Below, piece by piece: positions 47,067 to 56,634 of a DNA stretch of 64,000 nt. Numbering within the stretch: the first letter of the stretch is position 1; each line of letters begins with the position of its first letter. The position numbers were made by a program, and so were the translations under genes. The notes below the pieces were generated by a model, which was not told the origin of the DNA, searched no databases, and saw only the letters and a list, made by a program, of their open reading frames with translations. Origin of the DNA: Nitrospinae bacterium CG11_big_fil_rev_8_21_14_0_20_45_15 (lineage in GTDB: Bacteria; Nitrospinota; Nitrospinia; Nitrospinales; VA-1). The stretch is taken from the NCBI GenBank assembly GCA_002787235.1, contig PCWG01000042.1:412957-476956 (forward strand), in the 5' to 3' direction.

Positions 47067-48227
47067 ATGCCTCTCCGCAAGTATTCTTCGTTCATTCAAT
47101 TTTTCACATTACTTTTTTTTTTCGTATTGTCCGGTTTGCTAGTTCCGCTACAGTGCATGGGCTTTGACATGGCTTTCGAAGGGCGAATGAAACTGGATTC
47201 GCTGTATTACTTCTCTTCGCCACCGTTTCACAAAGACTTCGACAATGCGTTTGAATTGCGTATGGGAGTTTTGGGCAACGCTTGGGAAAATGACCATCTC
47301 CGTCTGGATTATGAACTGTCGGGCAATGCCATTGAGGTGGATGGTCCTTCGGTGCAGTCTGGTTTGAGACGAGAAACGGATGTGGACTTCTTTCGTGCCT
47401 GGTTGCGTTTGGATGGCGGTAATTTCCAAATTCGCGGAGGTCGTCAGAAAATTCTGTTTGGCGCGGGAAATATTTTTCGGCCTCTTGGATTTTTTGATAC
47501 GCGTGATATTACGGGAGTGGTTCCTCAAACGCGCGGGACTGACAGCATTCGTACGACCTATTTTTTTGATTCTACGAGCTTCCTTCAAACCTGGCTTGTT
47601 CCTGCCAAGCTAGATGATCGTATGATTGTTGGTGCGCGCTGGGAAGGACCGCTGGCAGGTTTGGATGCGGGTGCCGTCGTTCAATATCATCCCGAAACCG
47701 ATCTGAAGGGCTTGCCAAACTTTGCTTCTGAATTGTTCCAATCGGGTTTTCACCTCAAAGGTGAATATGAAATTGGCTATTGGACGGAAGGGCGTGTGGA
47801 TCTTCAGTTGGGCCGACAGAAGCAGGCTTTACGTCTGGATTGGACGGCGGGAGTTGATTATACGTTTAATGTAGGGGAAGGTCTTCATGTTTTACTGGAG
47901 TATTTTCTCTCAGACCGTGGACGAAATTTCATCGCACCCGCATTGGGTAATACCCTGACTGTTCAGGAACTCGGAGTTCTTTTTGACCAGCCGATTGGTA
48001 TTGATATGAAGTGGCAGGTCTTTTCGATTTACGATCTTGGCGATCAAACTTTTCAGATTGTTCCGCAGATAGAATATGCAGTGATACAGGATCTCTATTT
48101 ATACATTCATGGGAGATGGGGCGGGCGTGCGTCTTCGGGTTCTAGAAACGGTCGTTTATTTCAAGATTCTCCTGTATTTTCAGGAAAGGAATCTGCATTT
48201 GGACTTTCATTGGTGAGTTATTTTTAA
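47067..48227 (+). CDS. Outer-membrane beta-barrel protein
   Basis: A 386-residue exported protein with a hydrophobic N-terminal signal (~8-30) and no further TM helix. It shows many alternating amphipathic strands (FEGRMKLDSLYYF; FFRAWLRLDGGNFQIRGGRQKI; LRLDWTAGVDYTFN). The C-terminal residue is Phe (GLSLVSYF), the outer-membrane assembly signature. It resembles DUF1302/porin-like barrels. It begins a tight operon with an ABC exporter (gap 9 nt to the ATPase), suggesting it is that system's outer-membrane part. Confidence 0.7.
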   Translation: MPLRKYSSFIQFFTLLFFFVLSGLLVPLQCMGFDMAFEGRMKLDSLYYFSSPPFHKDFDNAFELRMGVLGNAWENDHLRLDYELSGNAIEVDGPSVQSGLRRETDVDFFRAWLRLDGGNFQIRGGRQKILFGAGNIFRPLGFFDTRDITGVVPQTRGTDSIRTTYFFDSTSFLQTWLVPAKLDDRMIVGARWEGPLAGLDAGAVVQYHPETDLKGLPNFASELFQSGFHLKGEYEIGYWTEGRVDLQLGRQKQALRLDWTAGVDYTFNVGEGLHVLLEYFLSDRGRNFIAPALGNTLTVQELGVLFDQPIGIDMKWQVFSIYDLGDQTFQIVPQIEYAVIQDLYLYIHGRWGGRASSGSRNGRLFQDSPVFSGKESAFGLSLVSYF

Positions 48228-48236
48228 GGATCAGGG

Positions 48237-48938
48237 ATGGATGAAACTGTAATCAGAATTGAAAATGTTGTTAAAACCTATCCTGTTGGGATCGAGGTGT
48301 TTAAAGCCCTGCGTGGTGTTTCGCTTGAGGTGAAAAAGGGTGCCTTCATGTCTATCGTGGGCCCTTCGGGTTCGGGAAAAACCACTCTGTTGAATCTGAT
48401 AGGGGGATTGGATACCCCGACTGAAGGTTCAATTTTTTTCTATGATAAAAAATTGTCGCACATGACACGCAAGGAGATGTCGGCCTATCGCAGGGATAAC
48501 ATTGGATTCATTTTTCAGTCATATAATTTACTGCCAGTCTATACGGTTTATGAAAATGTTTTGTTCCCTCTTTTGGTGATGGGCAAACGTGAAGGCGATG
48601 TCAGGAAAAGCGTTGAGGACATGGTGGCTCGGGTTGGTCTGGCAGAATGCGCCAACAAACGCCCGAATCAGCTTTCCGGGGGGCAGTGTCAACGTGTTGC
48701 TATTGCCCGTGCGTTGGTCAAACGCCCGCCCATCGCTCTGGCAGACGAACCGACCGCCAATCTGGATGCGGAGAACTCCCGACAAATTCTTGAGTTGATG
48801 ACGGAATTGAATCGTGAGATGAAAACGGTTTTTATTTTATCCACTCACGATGAACGGGTTTCTAAATTTGTTACCAGAGAGGTCAAGCTTGAAGATGGGA
48901 TGATTTCTCAGGACAATTTAATGGATGGATTGAAGTGA
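48237..48938 (+). CDS. LolD/MacB-type ABC ATPase
   Basis: A 233-residue ATPase of the LolD/MacB/FtsE class that pairs with FtsX-type permeases. Walker A GPSGSGKTT is near residues 43-51, the signature LSGGQCQR near 143-150, Walker B IALADEPT near 163-170, and the switch histidine in STHDER. The DE-linked Q-loop (FQSYNLLP) is typical. Its stop overlaps the first permease start by 4 nt. Confidence 0.9.
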   Translation: MDETVIRIENVVKTYPVGIEVFKALRGVSLEVKKGAFMSIVGPSGSGKTTLLNLIGGLDTPTEGSIFFYDKKLSHMTRKEMSAYRRDNIGFIFQSYNLLPVYTVYENVLFPLLVMGKREGDVRKSVEDMVARVGLAECANKRPNQLSGGQCQRVAIARALVKRPPIALADEPTANLDAENSRQILELMTELNREMKTVFILSTHDERVSKFVTREVKLEDGMISQDNLMDGLK

Positions 48939-50101
48939 TGATTGCCAAGTTGGCATGGATTCAATTTCTACGTCAGGGAGCGCGTGCATGGCTCAATGTA
49001 GCGGTCACAGGTTTAACACTTGTGACCCTCATTTTCATGACTTCATTATTGAATGGTTTCCAATTACAAGCTTCCAAAAATCTTAAATCGACCGATGTTG
49101 GTGGCGGACATTATCGACTGCCTGATTTTGATATTCTCTCACCGACGGAATGGGAGGATCAAACCTTCAGTCCCCCTCCTTTTTTGAAAAATTTGTCGGA
49201 CACTGAAAAAGCAGAGGTGCTGGTATTGCAAGGGCAATTGTTCCCCAATCGTCGCTTGTATCCGGTTCAACTTCGCGGTATCGACTTAAAGCAAAAACTA
49301 TTGGATCTCCCGCTTGAGCCTTTGTCTCGTCAGGAAAATGGGAATGAATATATTCCCGTTATTATTGGTACCCGTATGTCCGAACGTTCGCGTTTGCAAA
49401 AGGGAGACTCTGCTGTTTTACGCTGGCGCGACCGCTTGGGTGTCATAGACGCGCGTGACGCCAAGGTGATTGAGGTGGCTGATTTTTTAAATCCGCGAGT
49501 TGACGAAGGGGTCGTGTGGTTGTCGCTGGATCGGTTGAGAATAATGACGCGGCGTGAGGGCGAAGTTTCCTGGGTCACAGTGACTCACAACCTGGGGTCG
49601 GATAAACACCTGGAATTTTTGGAACCCGCCACACTGATGTCCGATATTCTCAATCTCCTCAAGCAGGATCGCCGCAATGCCAAGGTTTTATGGGCCATTC
49701 TTCTGTTTCTTGCTGGAACCAGTGTGTACAATTCACAGATTCTGAATGTATTTAAAAGACAAAAAGAAATCGGTGCCATGATGGCATTTGGTATGGAGTC
49801 CAGGACGATCATTGGTCTGTACACTCTGGAAGGAACGATCTCAGGCTTTGGTGCTATTTTTTTTGCTTTTATTTTTGGAGTCCCTTTTTATTACTGGTTC
49901 CAAAGTGTGGGCTTGGACATTTCTCATTTGAGTGCTTCCACAATGCCAGTTCGGGAACGTATTTTTCTCGATTTTCACTTTTCTGAAATGCTTTGGATCA
50001 CGCTCATTATGTTATCTGTGGTCATTTTTTCTGCCTGGCGTCCGGTACAAAAAATTGCAAGGCTGGAACCCACTGTTGCTTTGCGTGGAAAGGGTTTGTG
50101 A
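48935..50101 (+). CDS. FtsX/LolC-type ABC permease (first of pair)
   Basis: A 388-residue inner-membrane protein with TM1 at ~20-42, a large periplasmic (MacB-PCD-like) domain at ~45-250 and three TM helices at ~255-375. The C-terminus (VVIFSAWRPVQKIARLEPTVALRGK) is the typical FtsX ending PxxALR. Overlaps the ATPase by 4 nt and the next permease by 1 nt, so all three are translationally coupled. Confidence 0.85.
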   Translation: MMIAKLAWIQFLRQGARAWLNVAVTGLTLVTLIFMTSLLNGFQLQASKNLKSTDVGGGHYRLPDFDILSPTEWEDQTFSPPPFLKNLSDTEKAEVLVLQGQLFPNRRLYPVQLRGIDLKQKLLDLPLEPLSRQENGNEYIPVIIGTRMSERSRLQKGDSAVLRWRDRLGVIDARDAKVIEVADFLNPRVDEGVVWLSLDRLRIMTRREGEVSWVTVTHNLGSDKHLEFLEPATLMSDILNLLKQDRRNAKVLWAILLFLAGTSVYNSQILNVFKRQKEIGAMMAFGMESRTIIGLYTLEGTISGFGAIFFAFIFGVPFYYWFQSVGLDISHLSASTMPVRERIFLDFHFSEMLWITLIMLSVVIFSAWRPVQKIARLEPTVALRGKGL

Positions 50102-51402
50102 TGTTCAAATGGAATATCCTGGGTGTCCTGAGAGACCGAACCCGATCTGTTTTCCCGTTGACTGTTGTTGCAGTGGGTGTGGCCTTGACTGTGGTTTTGA
50201 TAGGGTTCATGGATGGGATTATTGGTGGTATGATTCAGTCAACGGCGAATCTGGATACTGGAAGTTTGAGGATGGTCAACAAAGCTTATTACGAGGAAGA
50301 GCATCTTTTCCCGATGGATCGGGCACTTGCAGGGCAGACAGAATCTGGCAAATGGCTGAAGTCGCACAGTCCTGAAGAAGTGACATGGAGTGCCAGAATC
50401 CGCTGGGGAGCGTTGCTGGATATCCCCGATAAAGAGGGCATGACCTTGAGTCAAACGCCCATTATAGGAACCGCTCTGGATCTGCTTTCATCTGGTTCAG
50501 AGGAAATCCATCGCTTGCAGTTGACGGAATCGCTGGTGCAAGGGCGTTTGCCAGTGAGTCCCAAAGAAATGCTGGTGGGTTATCAACTCGCAGAGACGCT
50601 GAATTTAAAGCTGGGGCAAAGAGCGACCTTGCTTGGGCAAACCTTTGACGGTGCACTCGCCGCCGATAATTATATCATTGTAGGGTTTGTTAAATTCGGA
50701 CTCACTGCTCTTGATAAAAAAATGGCCCTGATTGATCTGAAAGATGCTCAGGACAGCTTTTATATGGAAGACATTGTCACCGATTGGCTGGGTTGGGTTC
50801 CCCCTGGTTTTGACATTGAAAAACTTGAATTGATAAAAAATGAACTCACGGATTCTGCATCCGATTGGATCAAAACACCTCCTGCATCCTGGTCCCCTGA
50901 TGATCGACCTATATTCCTGACAGTTCTGGATCAGAGGGGTTTGGGAGCGATTTATAAAAAGTTCAAGGCGGTCCGTGCAGTCATCATTGGAGTTTTCATT
51001 TTCCTTATGATTCTGGTGCTTTGGAACGCGGGAATTCTCAACGGGATTCACCGCTATGGGGAATTGGGATTGCGATTGGCGATGGGAGAGTCTCATGCAC
51101 AAATATCTTTTTCTCTGGTCACGGAGGCCTTCGCCATTGGAATTATTGGAGCTGTTATCGGTGCGATTGTTGGCGCGGGCTGTACGCTTTATCTGCAAGT
51201 GAAAGGACTTGATATGGGGAACAATCTGGCGCAAACGGGTTTGATGCTCAACGATGTTGTGCGTGCAAGACTCAGTTGGAGAGGCGTATGGGGAGGAATG
51301 ATTCCGGGGATATTGTCAGGTGTCCTGGGTTCCTGGGTTGCTTCACTTGCTATTTATAAAAGATCCACTTCCAATTTATTTCGAGAGCTCGAAAACGAAT
51401 GA
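50101..51402 (+). CDS. FtsX/LolE-type ABC permease (second of pair)
   Basis: A 433-residue permease with the same layout as its neighbour: TM1 at ~15-37 (FPLTVVAVGVALTVVLIGF), a periplasmic domain to ~285, and three C-terminal TM segments at ~285-425, ending near NLFRELENE. I use the ATG at 50101, which shares one base with the previous stop; a longer upstream frame (ATG 49993) would be cytoplasmic junk overlapping the previous gene. Likely heterodimer partner of the first permease. Confidence 0.85.
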   Translation: MFKWNILGVLRDRTRSVFPLTVVAVGVALTVVLIGFMDGIIGGMIQSTANLDTGSLRMVNKAYYEEEHLFPMDRALAGQTESGKWLKSHSPEEVTWSARIRWGALLDIPDKEGMTLSQTPIIGTALDLLSSGSEEIHRLQLTESLVQGRLPVSPKEMLVGYQLAETLNLKLGQRATLLGQTFDGALAADNYIIVGFVKFGLTALDKKMALIDLKDAQDSFYMEDIVTDWLGWVPPGFDIEKLELIKNELTDSASDWIKTPPASWSPDDRPIFLTVLDQRGLGAIYKKFKAVRAVIIGVFIFLMILVLWNAGILNGIHRYGELGLRLAMGESHAQISFSLVTEAFAIGIIGAVIGAIVGAGCTLYLQVKGLDMGNNLAQTGLMLNDVVRARLSWRGVWGGMIPGILSGVLGSWVASLAIYKRSTSNLFRELENE

Positions 51403-52199
51403 TGCACAGGGCATGCAATCGCAAACTCTACTTCAACTCTAAAAAAATGATGACTCGCCTTTTTTTTCTAGCAATAATTTTTGTCACTTCCTTATCCCCT
51501 GTAAATGCTCAGGAATCTAATATTGATGCAAAGCTTCTCCTGACACAAGTGGATGACAATATCTGGTCTAACACAAAGTTCATTCAGGGTCGCCTTATCA
51601 TTGACAATGGCAGGACGGTTCGAACTTTGTCCGTGGATAACTGGATGGAAGGGGTTGAACGATCTTACAGTCATTACACAGCTCCTGCGCGGGAACGTGG
51701 CACGAAAATGTTGAAAGCGGACAAAAAACTTTGGATGTATACGCCTCGTGCGGATCGAACGATTTTAATTGCAGGTCATTTACTGCGACAGTCTATGATG
51801 GGAAGTGACTTGTCCTATGAAGATATGTCTGAGGACAAGAGGCTGAGTCGTGTTTACGATGCAAAGGTCGAAAAAATGGAAACGCTGGATGGCGTACTTT
51901 GCGCTGTTTTGCTCCTGACTTCTCTTGAAGAAGATACCAATTATCAGACGCGACGTTTGTGGGTTGACCCCGAAAAAAAAATTATTTTAAAACAATATCT
52001 CTACGCAAAAAGTGGGAAATTGTTGAAGACCGTGGAATTTAAAGATTATTTTAAGACCTCGGGACGACTGTTTCCTCGCGAAATGATTTACCGTGACCTG
52101 CTCAAGGAAAATACAAAAACCACCTACAGTTTTGATGAAATCCAGTTTGACGTTGAGATTCCACCAGAATATTTTTCCCAAAGTATCCTGAAACGATGA
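51399..52199 (+). CDS. LolA-like outer-membrane lipoprotein-sorting protein
   Basis: A 266-residue exported protein of the LolA-like PF17131 type: signal region ending PVNAQE, then NIWSNTKFIQGRLIIDNG, the LWMYTPRADRTI core, MMGSDLSYEDM and a C-terminal IPPEYFSQSIL. It would carry a lipid or lipoprotein across the periplasm. ATG 51399 overlaps the permease stop by 4 nt; an in-frame ATG at 51447 would give a tidier signal peptide. It closes the operon that starts with the barrel gene. Confidence 0.8.
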   Translation: MMHRACNRKLYFNSKKMMTRLFFLAIIFVTSLSPVNAQESNIDAKLLLTQVDDNIWSNTKFIQGRLIIDNGRTVRTLSVDNWMEGVERSYSHYTAPARERGTKMLKADKKLWMYTPRADRTILIAGHLLRQSMMGSDLSYEDMSEDKRLSRVYDAKVEKMETLDGVLCAVLLLTSLEEDTNYQTRRLWVDPEKKIILKQYLYAKSGKLLKTVEFKDYFKTSGRLFPREMIYRDLLKENTKTTYSFDEIQFDVEIPPEYFSQSILKR

Positions 52200-52212
52200 A
52201 AGCTTTGATGAT

Positions 52213-53181
52213 CTACTCCATACAATTGGCAAGCCCCACTTCGAGAGCCTCTCTTTCCAGATCTTTGCCAATAAATACGATCTGATTCAGCCTTTCCGCA
52301 TTTTCCCACGGTTTTCCTGTGATGATATCAAATGCCATATAAACGCTTTGGAAGATTCGGCGTTCGTCAGTGTTTTTTACGTTCAATATGCCTTTGGCGC
52401 GTATGATCTCGATCCCATCCATGATCAAAGCCATCTGGAGCCACTGGTTCAATTTTGTTGGATTGATGTAGCCCACTGGATTGAGAGTGATCGCAATGAC
52501 GCGATCGGAGTGGTGATGATGTGTGTCCACACTGGTAAGTTGATCCCAGTCGGCGTTTGGATCCAGGTCGAAGCCACCGATATGGAGTATTTGATCCAGT
52601 TGTGTTTCTGCATTTTGAGTTTTGATAAGTTTAGCTGTGGGGTTGATTTCTCGCAATTGTTTGTGGACCTCGTCGATTTGCTCCCGGCTGGCAAGATCGA
52701 TTTTATTCAATAGGATCAAATGTGCAAAAGCTAATTGCTCACCCGCTACTTCGTATTCATGAACTTGATGGAGGATATGTTGTACGTCTGCCAGTGCCAC
52801 CACACCGTCTAGTTTCAAAGAGTGGTCAACGACGTCTTCTATCAAAAAAGCCTGAACGATGGGGCCGACCGATGCCATGCCGGAGCCCTCGATCAGAATG
52901 TGATCAAATTTATCGCGCTTGTTGAGCAACTGATTCAGCGTCGCGAGAAAATCTTCTTTGACAGAACAACAGATACAGCCATTGCTCATTTCATAAATAT
53001 CATTTTCGTAACCCACAATGAGTTCTCTGTCGATGTTGACGTTGCCGAACTCATTTTCTATCACAGCAATTCTCTTACCGTGATTCGCTTTAAGAATGTG
53101 GTTGAGGAGGGTAGTTTTCCCCGCACCCAGAAAGCCTGTGAGCAATGTGACTGGTATTGTCTTTGTTTGCGTATCCGTCAT
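52213..53181 (-). CDS. COG0523/CobW-family metal-handling GTPase
   Basis: A 322-residue G3E GTPase. Walker A GFLGAGKT at 16-23, IENEFGNVNID switch region, the metal-binding CxCC C69-x-C71-C72 (GCICCSV), and NKIDL for guanine recognition. A short histidine cluster (DTHHHHSDR) lies in the linker to the C-terminal CobW domain. Members deliver zinc, cobalt or iron to targets. The target cannot be read from sequence, but the location near cytochrome and cupredoxin-like genes is suggestive. It converges with the LolA-like gene. Confidence 0.85.
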   Translation of the reverse strand: MTDTQTKTIPVTLLTGFLGAGKTTLLNHILKANHGKRIAVIENEFGNVNIDRELIVGYENDIYEMSNGCICCSVKEDFLATLNQLLNKRDKFDHILIEGSGMASVGPIVQAFLIEDVVDHSLKLDGVVALADVQHILHQVHEYEVAGEQLAFAHLILLNKIDLASREQIDEVHKQLREINPTAKLIKTQNAETQLDQILHIGGFDLDPNADWDQLTSVDTHHHHSDRVIAITLNPVGYINPTKLNQWLQMALIMDGIEIIRAKGILNVKNTDERRIFQSVYMAFDIITGKPWENAERLNQIVFIGKDLEREALEVGLANCME

Positions 53182-53209
53182 CTAAATTGAAGTTACCGTT
53201 GAAGGGTGG

Positions 53210-53998
53210 TTAAAACGTTTCGCCAACTCCAAATTTTTGAGGAGACGCTTTGTAGATTTTAAGAGCGTCTTCCAGTTGACTTTCAAGACTTCGGATTCTG
53301 GTGTCATCGGATGGATGGGTGGACAATAGCTCAGGGGGTTGTTCCTTTTTTTCGTTATTGAAGCGACTCCAGAAGTTGATGGCTTCACTGGGGTCGTAGC
53401 CAGCGCGAGCCATATAGACCAAGCCTATATCGTCCGCTTCAGATTCGTTTGAACGACTGAAGGGCAGTGTGATGCCAATGTTGGCACCCAAACCCAAAGC
53501 GGTCATTATCATGGCACGATTGGAACTGCTTTGTATATTCACAGCGGCGGCTGTCATCGCACCTTGCAGAATCATTTGTTGTGACATGCGTTGGGCTCCG
53601 TGACGGGCAATGGCATGACCGATTTCGTGACCCAGTATGGTTGCCAATCCTGCTTCGTTGAGGGCCACTGGCAAAATTCCGGTGTAAACGGCAACCTTCC
53701 CACCTGGAAGGGCAAAAGCATTTTGTTGTTCCGATTCGATCAGTTTGAATTCCCATTCCAAATCAGGCATGTCACTGACATCGGCAATTCTTTTTCCGAC
53801 CCGATAGACAATTTCTTTCAGACGTGTATTGGTCGATTCTTTTTCATTTTTTTTGATTTCATCAAAAGCCTGAACACCCAATGCGAGTTCCTGCTCAAAA
53901 GGAACGAGAATGAGTGCTGATTTGTTGCTGACAGGAGTTGTGACACAAGATGAGATCAGGGTCGCAAAAATGAATAAAGTGGTTAGTTTTTTTATCAT
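53210..53998 (-). CDS. M48-family metalloprotease lipoprotein
   Basis: A 262-residue periplasmic zinc protease (BepA/LoiP/YcaL-like). The lipobox LISSC puts the lipidated cysteine at C18. Zinc ligands are H124 and H128 (GHEIGH) with a downstream glutamate in NESEADDIGL (about E191). Members degrade misassembled outer-membrane proteins. It begins divergently from the hybrid kinase gene, about 110 nt apart. Confidence 0.88.
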   Translation of the reverse strand: MIKKLTTLFIFATLISSCVTTPVSNKSALILVPFEQELALGVQAFDEIKKNEKESTNTRLKEIVYRVGKRIADVSDMPDLEWEFKLIESEQQNAFALPGGKVAVYTGILPVALNEAGLATILGHEIGHAIARHGAQRMSQQMILQGAMTAAAVNIQSSSNRAMIMTALGLGANIGITLPFSRSNESEADDIGLVYMARAGYDPSEAINFWSRFNNEKKEQPPELLSTHPSDDTRIRSLESQLEDALKIYKASPQKFGVGETF

Positions 53999-54107
53999 GA
54001 TAGTCTGTTCTGTATAATTTGAAGTTGCGCTATGGATACTACAATTATAACCTTTAGTTAGAAATTAAATAGTACTTTTATTGCTTCTACAGACATTGTA
54101 ACTATCG

Positions 54108-56624
54108 ATGATAAGTCCTCGAAAAAATATGCTTTTTAGTTTGTCCTGGCAGGCATTCGTCATCTTACTTTGCGGCCTGATACTTTCTATTTCGGCAGTT
54201 GTTTTTACTCTGGAGGAGCAAAGTGATGAGTGGGCTGAACAACTCCGCCAGGAAGCACTCGAAGACACTCTTATTCTCGTTGGGAAGTTGGAGGTGGCGG
54301 AAGGGGAGGTGATGGGAATTCTGGCCATGTTTCGATCCATGGGGACGGTGAGTCAAAATGGATTCAAGACTTATGTGACCCCGATTCTATCGCGCTCCAA
54401 ATTCATCGAAAAATTTGAGTGGGCCCCCCGAATTTCACACGAAATGATTTCTCTTTTCACTATGAGAGCGCGGCGTACAGGAAGTGAGGATCTGAAAATT
54501 CTTGAAAAGAATCCTGCGGGACAGTGGGTAACTTCAGCACCTCAAAATGAATACTTCCCCGTTCACTTTTCAGTTTCCAAGCAAATAGAACCTATACTTT
54601 ACGGCCGGGATTTGAATTCCATTCCACAATGGAAGTCTGCAATGCTCAATGCACGTGATCTGGGTGGCCTGACTTCAGATGCGGAGTTGAGTGACAAGGG
54701 TGATGGAACTTTGATTCATCTGTTTGCTCCGCATTACGATTCTGATTCCGTCCCAAAGGACATAGAGGATAGACGGAAACGTTTTCAGGGTGTGATCTAT
54801 GGTGTTTACCGCATGAATAATATGATGAATGAAATGGTCTTGCCTTATCTGGCAAAGGGGATGAACCTTGCGGTGGTTCAAGGCAATGAGGTTGACCAGA
54901 ATAAAATTTATTATGGCTCATTGTGGGAAGATGCTGAACTTGAAATCAAAATTCCGGTTGTTTTCGCCAATAAACGTTGGTTACTGATCTGGCAGGCAAA
55001 TAAAAAATTCCTTGGAGGCCCCGATCGTTCGCAGGCTTATTGGTATGGTGGCACTTTATTTGGAGCCACTTGCTTTATTGTTACCATTTTTCAAATACTC
55101 GCCACTCGTACACGGCAGGTAGAAAATCTGGTTGAAGTCAGAACGGATGAATTGATGCGATCGAATCAGGAATTGAAGCAGGAAGTGTTTGCGAGAAAAC
55201 GCGCCGAAGCAGACCTTGTTGCCGCCAGAGATGGTGCAGAAGCGGCAAATCGAGCCAAATCTTCTTTTCTGGCCAATATGAGTCATGAAATTCGCACCCC
55301 GATGAATGCCATTCTGGGGTATGCGCAACTCCTTCTTAGCGCAGGTTCGGAACCCAGCAAAGTCAAATCTTATGTCACCTATATTCTAAAGAGTGGGGAT
55401 CATTTACTACAAATCATCAATGATATTTTGGATCTTTCAAAAATTGAAGCTGGCAAGATGGAGTTGAATGTTCACAGCTTCGATTTGAATCGCTTATTGG
55501 ATGATGTGGAGTCAATCATTTTGCCGAAGGCCAGAAAAAAAAATCTGGAATGGAACAAAGAGGGGATCAAAAGTGAATCGTGTTTTGTTTTTGGTGATGA
55601 GACCAAATTGAAACAGACTCTGATCAATCTACTCGATAATGCGGTCAAGTTCACTGAGTCTGGGAAGGTTTCCGTGCGCGTGGAAGCTGTTGAAGGCAAT
55701 CATTACAGGTTTGAAGTCGAGGATACAGGGCGAGGTATTGAAAAATCGTTTTTAGATAAAATTTTCCAACCCTTTCAGCAGGAGCCTGGGCCTTCTCATA
55801 AAGGAGGAACAGGATTGGGGCTGTCAATCGCCCAGAAGCAAACAATACTGATGGGAGGCAAACTTTTATGCGAATCCAGTCCGGGGCAGGGGACCTGTTT
55901 CAGTTTCACTTTGCATCTTGTACCGGGCAGTGAAGGTGAATCGTTTGTACCGATGGGCGAAGAGATTCTTTTAAAATCGGTGGATTCTGATGCTGTTGAA
56001 ATACTTGTGGTGGATGACGATGCCATGAGCCGCGACGTTCTTGAAAAGATTTTGGAATCCTCGGGGGCATGTGTTGCCTCGGCTAAGGATGGGTTTTGTG
56101 CTTTGGAATATCTGGAAAAACACTCACCCCAAATAGTCTTCATGGACATGCGCATGCCTGGTATGAGTGGTCTCGAAACGATCAGTAAAGTTCGTGAAAA
56201 TTTCCCCGCCCTGCAGGCAAAGTTCATCGGAGTTTCAGCATCGGCTCTGGACAATGAGAGGCTTTATTATCTTGAGAACGGGTGCGACGCTTTTATCCCA
56301 AAGCCTTTTCGCGCTCAGGAAATATTATCCTGTGCGCGTCGCTTGCTCGGTATGGAAAAAAATTCTTTGAATCAACGGGAATCTAATGAGACGCCAACAA
56401 GTATTTGTTGCGATGACTTGCCAAAGGGATTTCTTGAAAAGATCATTCATTCTGCCGAGCTACATAATATTACAGAGTTGAAACAGTTGTGTGGGGAGCT
56501 TGAAGAATATGGTGAGTCGGGGAATGACCTTAAAAAGCTCTTAACTCCTTTGGTAGCACATTACGCTATGAAGGAGATTGTGACGATCATTCAAAATTTA
56601 CAAAATAAATCTGAAAAATTATAA
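54108..56624 (+). CDS. CHASE-domain hybrid sensor histidine kinase
   Basis: An 838-residue membrane sensor. TM1 ~13-35, periplasmic CHASE domain ~60-280 (ILVGKLEVAEGEVMGILAMFRSMG), TM2 ~312-332, then a coiled coil. HisKA follows with H393 (MSHEIRTP), HATPase_c at ~500-605 (N box NLLDNAVKF, G boxes DTGRGI and GTGLGLSI). A receiver follows at ~632-745 with D680 (FMDMRMPG) and K732. The last ~65 residues are helical, lack a clear Hpt histidine, and are not assigned. The next gene starts 11 nt later. Confidence 0.88.
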   Translation: MISPRKNMLFSLSWQAFVILLCGLILSISAVVFTLEEQSDEWAEQLRQEALEDTLILVGKLEVAEGEVMGILAMFRSMGTVSQNGFKTYVTPILSRSKFIEKFEWAPRISHEMISLFTMRARRTGSEDLKILEKNPAGQWVTSAPQNEYFPVHFSVSKQIEPILYGRDLNSIPQWKSAMLNARDLGGLTSDAELSDKGDGTLIHLFAPHYDSDSVPKDIEDRRKRFQGVIYGVYRMNNMMNEMVLPYLAKGMNLAVVQGNEVDQNKIYYGSLWEDAELEIKIPVVFANKRWLLIWQANKKFLGGPDRSQAYWYGGTLFGATCFIVTIFQILATRTRQVENLVEVRTDELMRSNQELKQEVFARKRAEADLVAARDGAEAANRAKSSFLANMSHEIRTPMNAILGYAQLLLSAGSEPSKVKSYVTYILKSGDHLLQIINDILDLSKIEAGKMELNVHSFDLNRLLDDVESIILPKARKKNLEWNKEGIKSESCFVFGDETKLKQTLINLLDNAVKFTESGKVSVRVEAVEGNHYRFEVEDTGRGIEKSFLDKIFQPFQQEPGPSHKGGTGLGLSIAQKQTILMGGKLLCESSPGQGTCFSFTLHLVPGSEGESFVPMGEEILLKSVDSDAVEILVVDDDAMSRDVLEKILESSGACVASAKDGFCALEYLEKHSPQIVFMDMRMPGMSGLETISKVRENFPALQAKFIGVSASALDNERLYYLENGCDAFIPKPFRAQEILSCARRLLGMEKNSLNQRESNETPTSICCDDLPKGFLEKIIHSAELHNITELKQLCGELEEYGESGNDLKKLLTPLVAHYAMKEIVTIIQNLQNKSEKL

Positions 56625-56634
56625 AACGATCGCT

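Noticed and set aside
49993-50100. Extended N-terminus of the second FtsX permease (ATG 49993)
   Set aside because: It overlaps the first permease by 108 nt and adds a Cys-rich non-membrane stretch; ATG 50101 gives the family's normal start and a 1-nt overlap.
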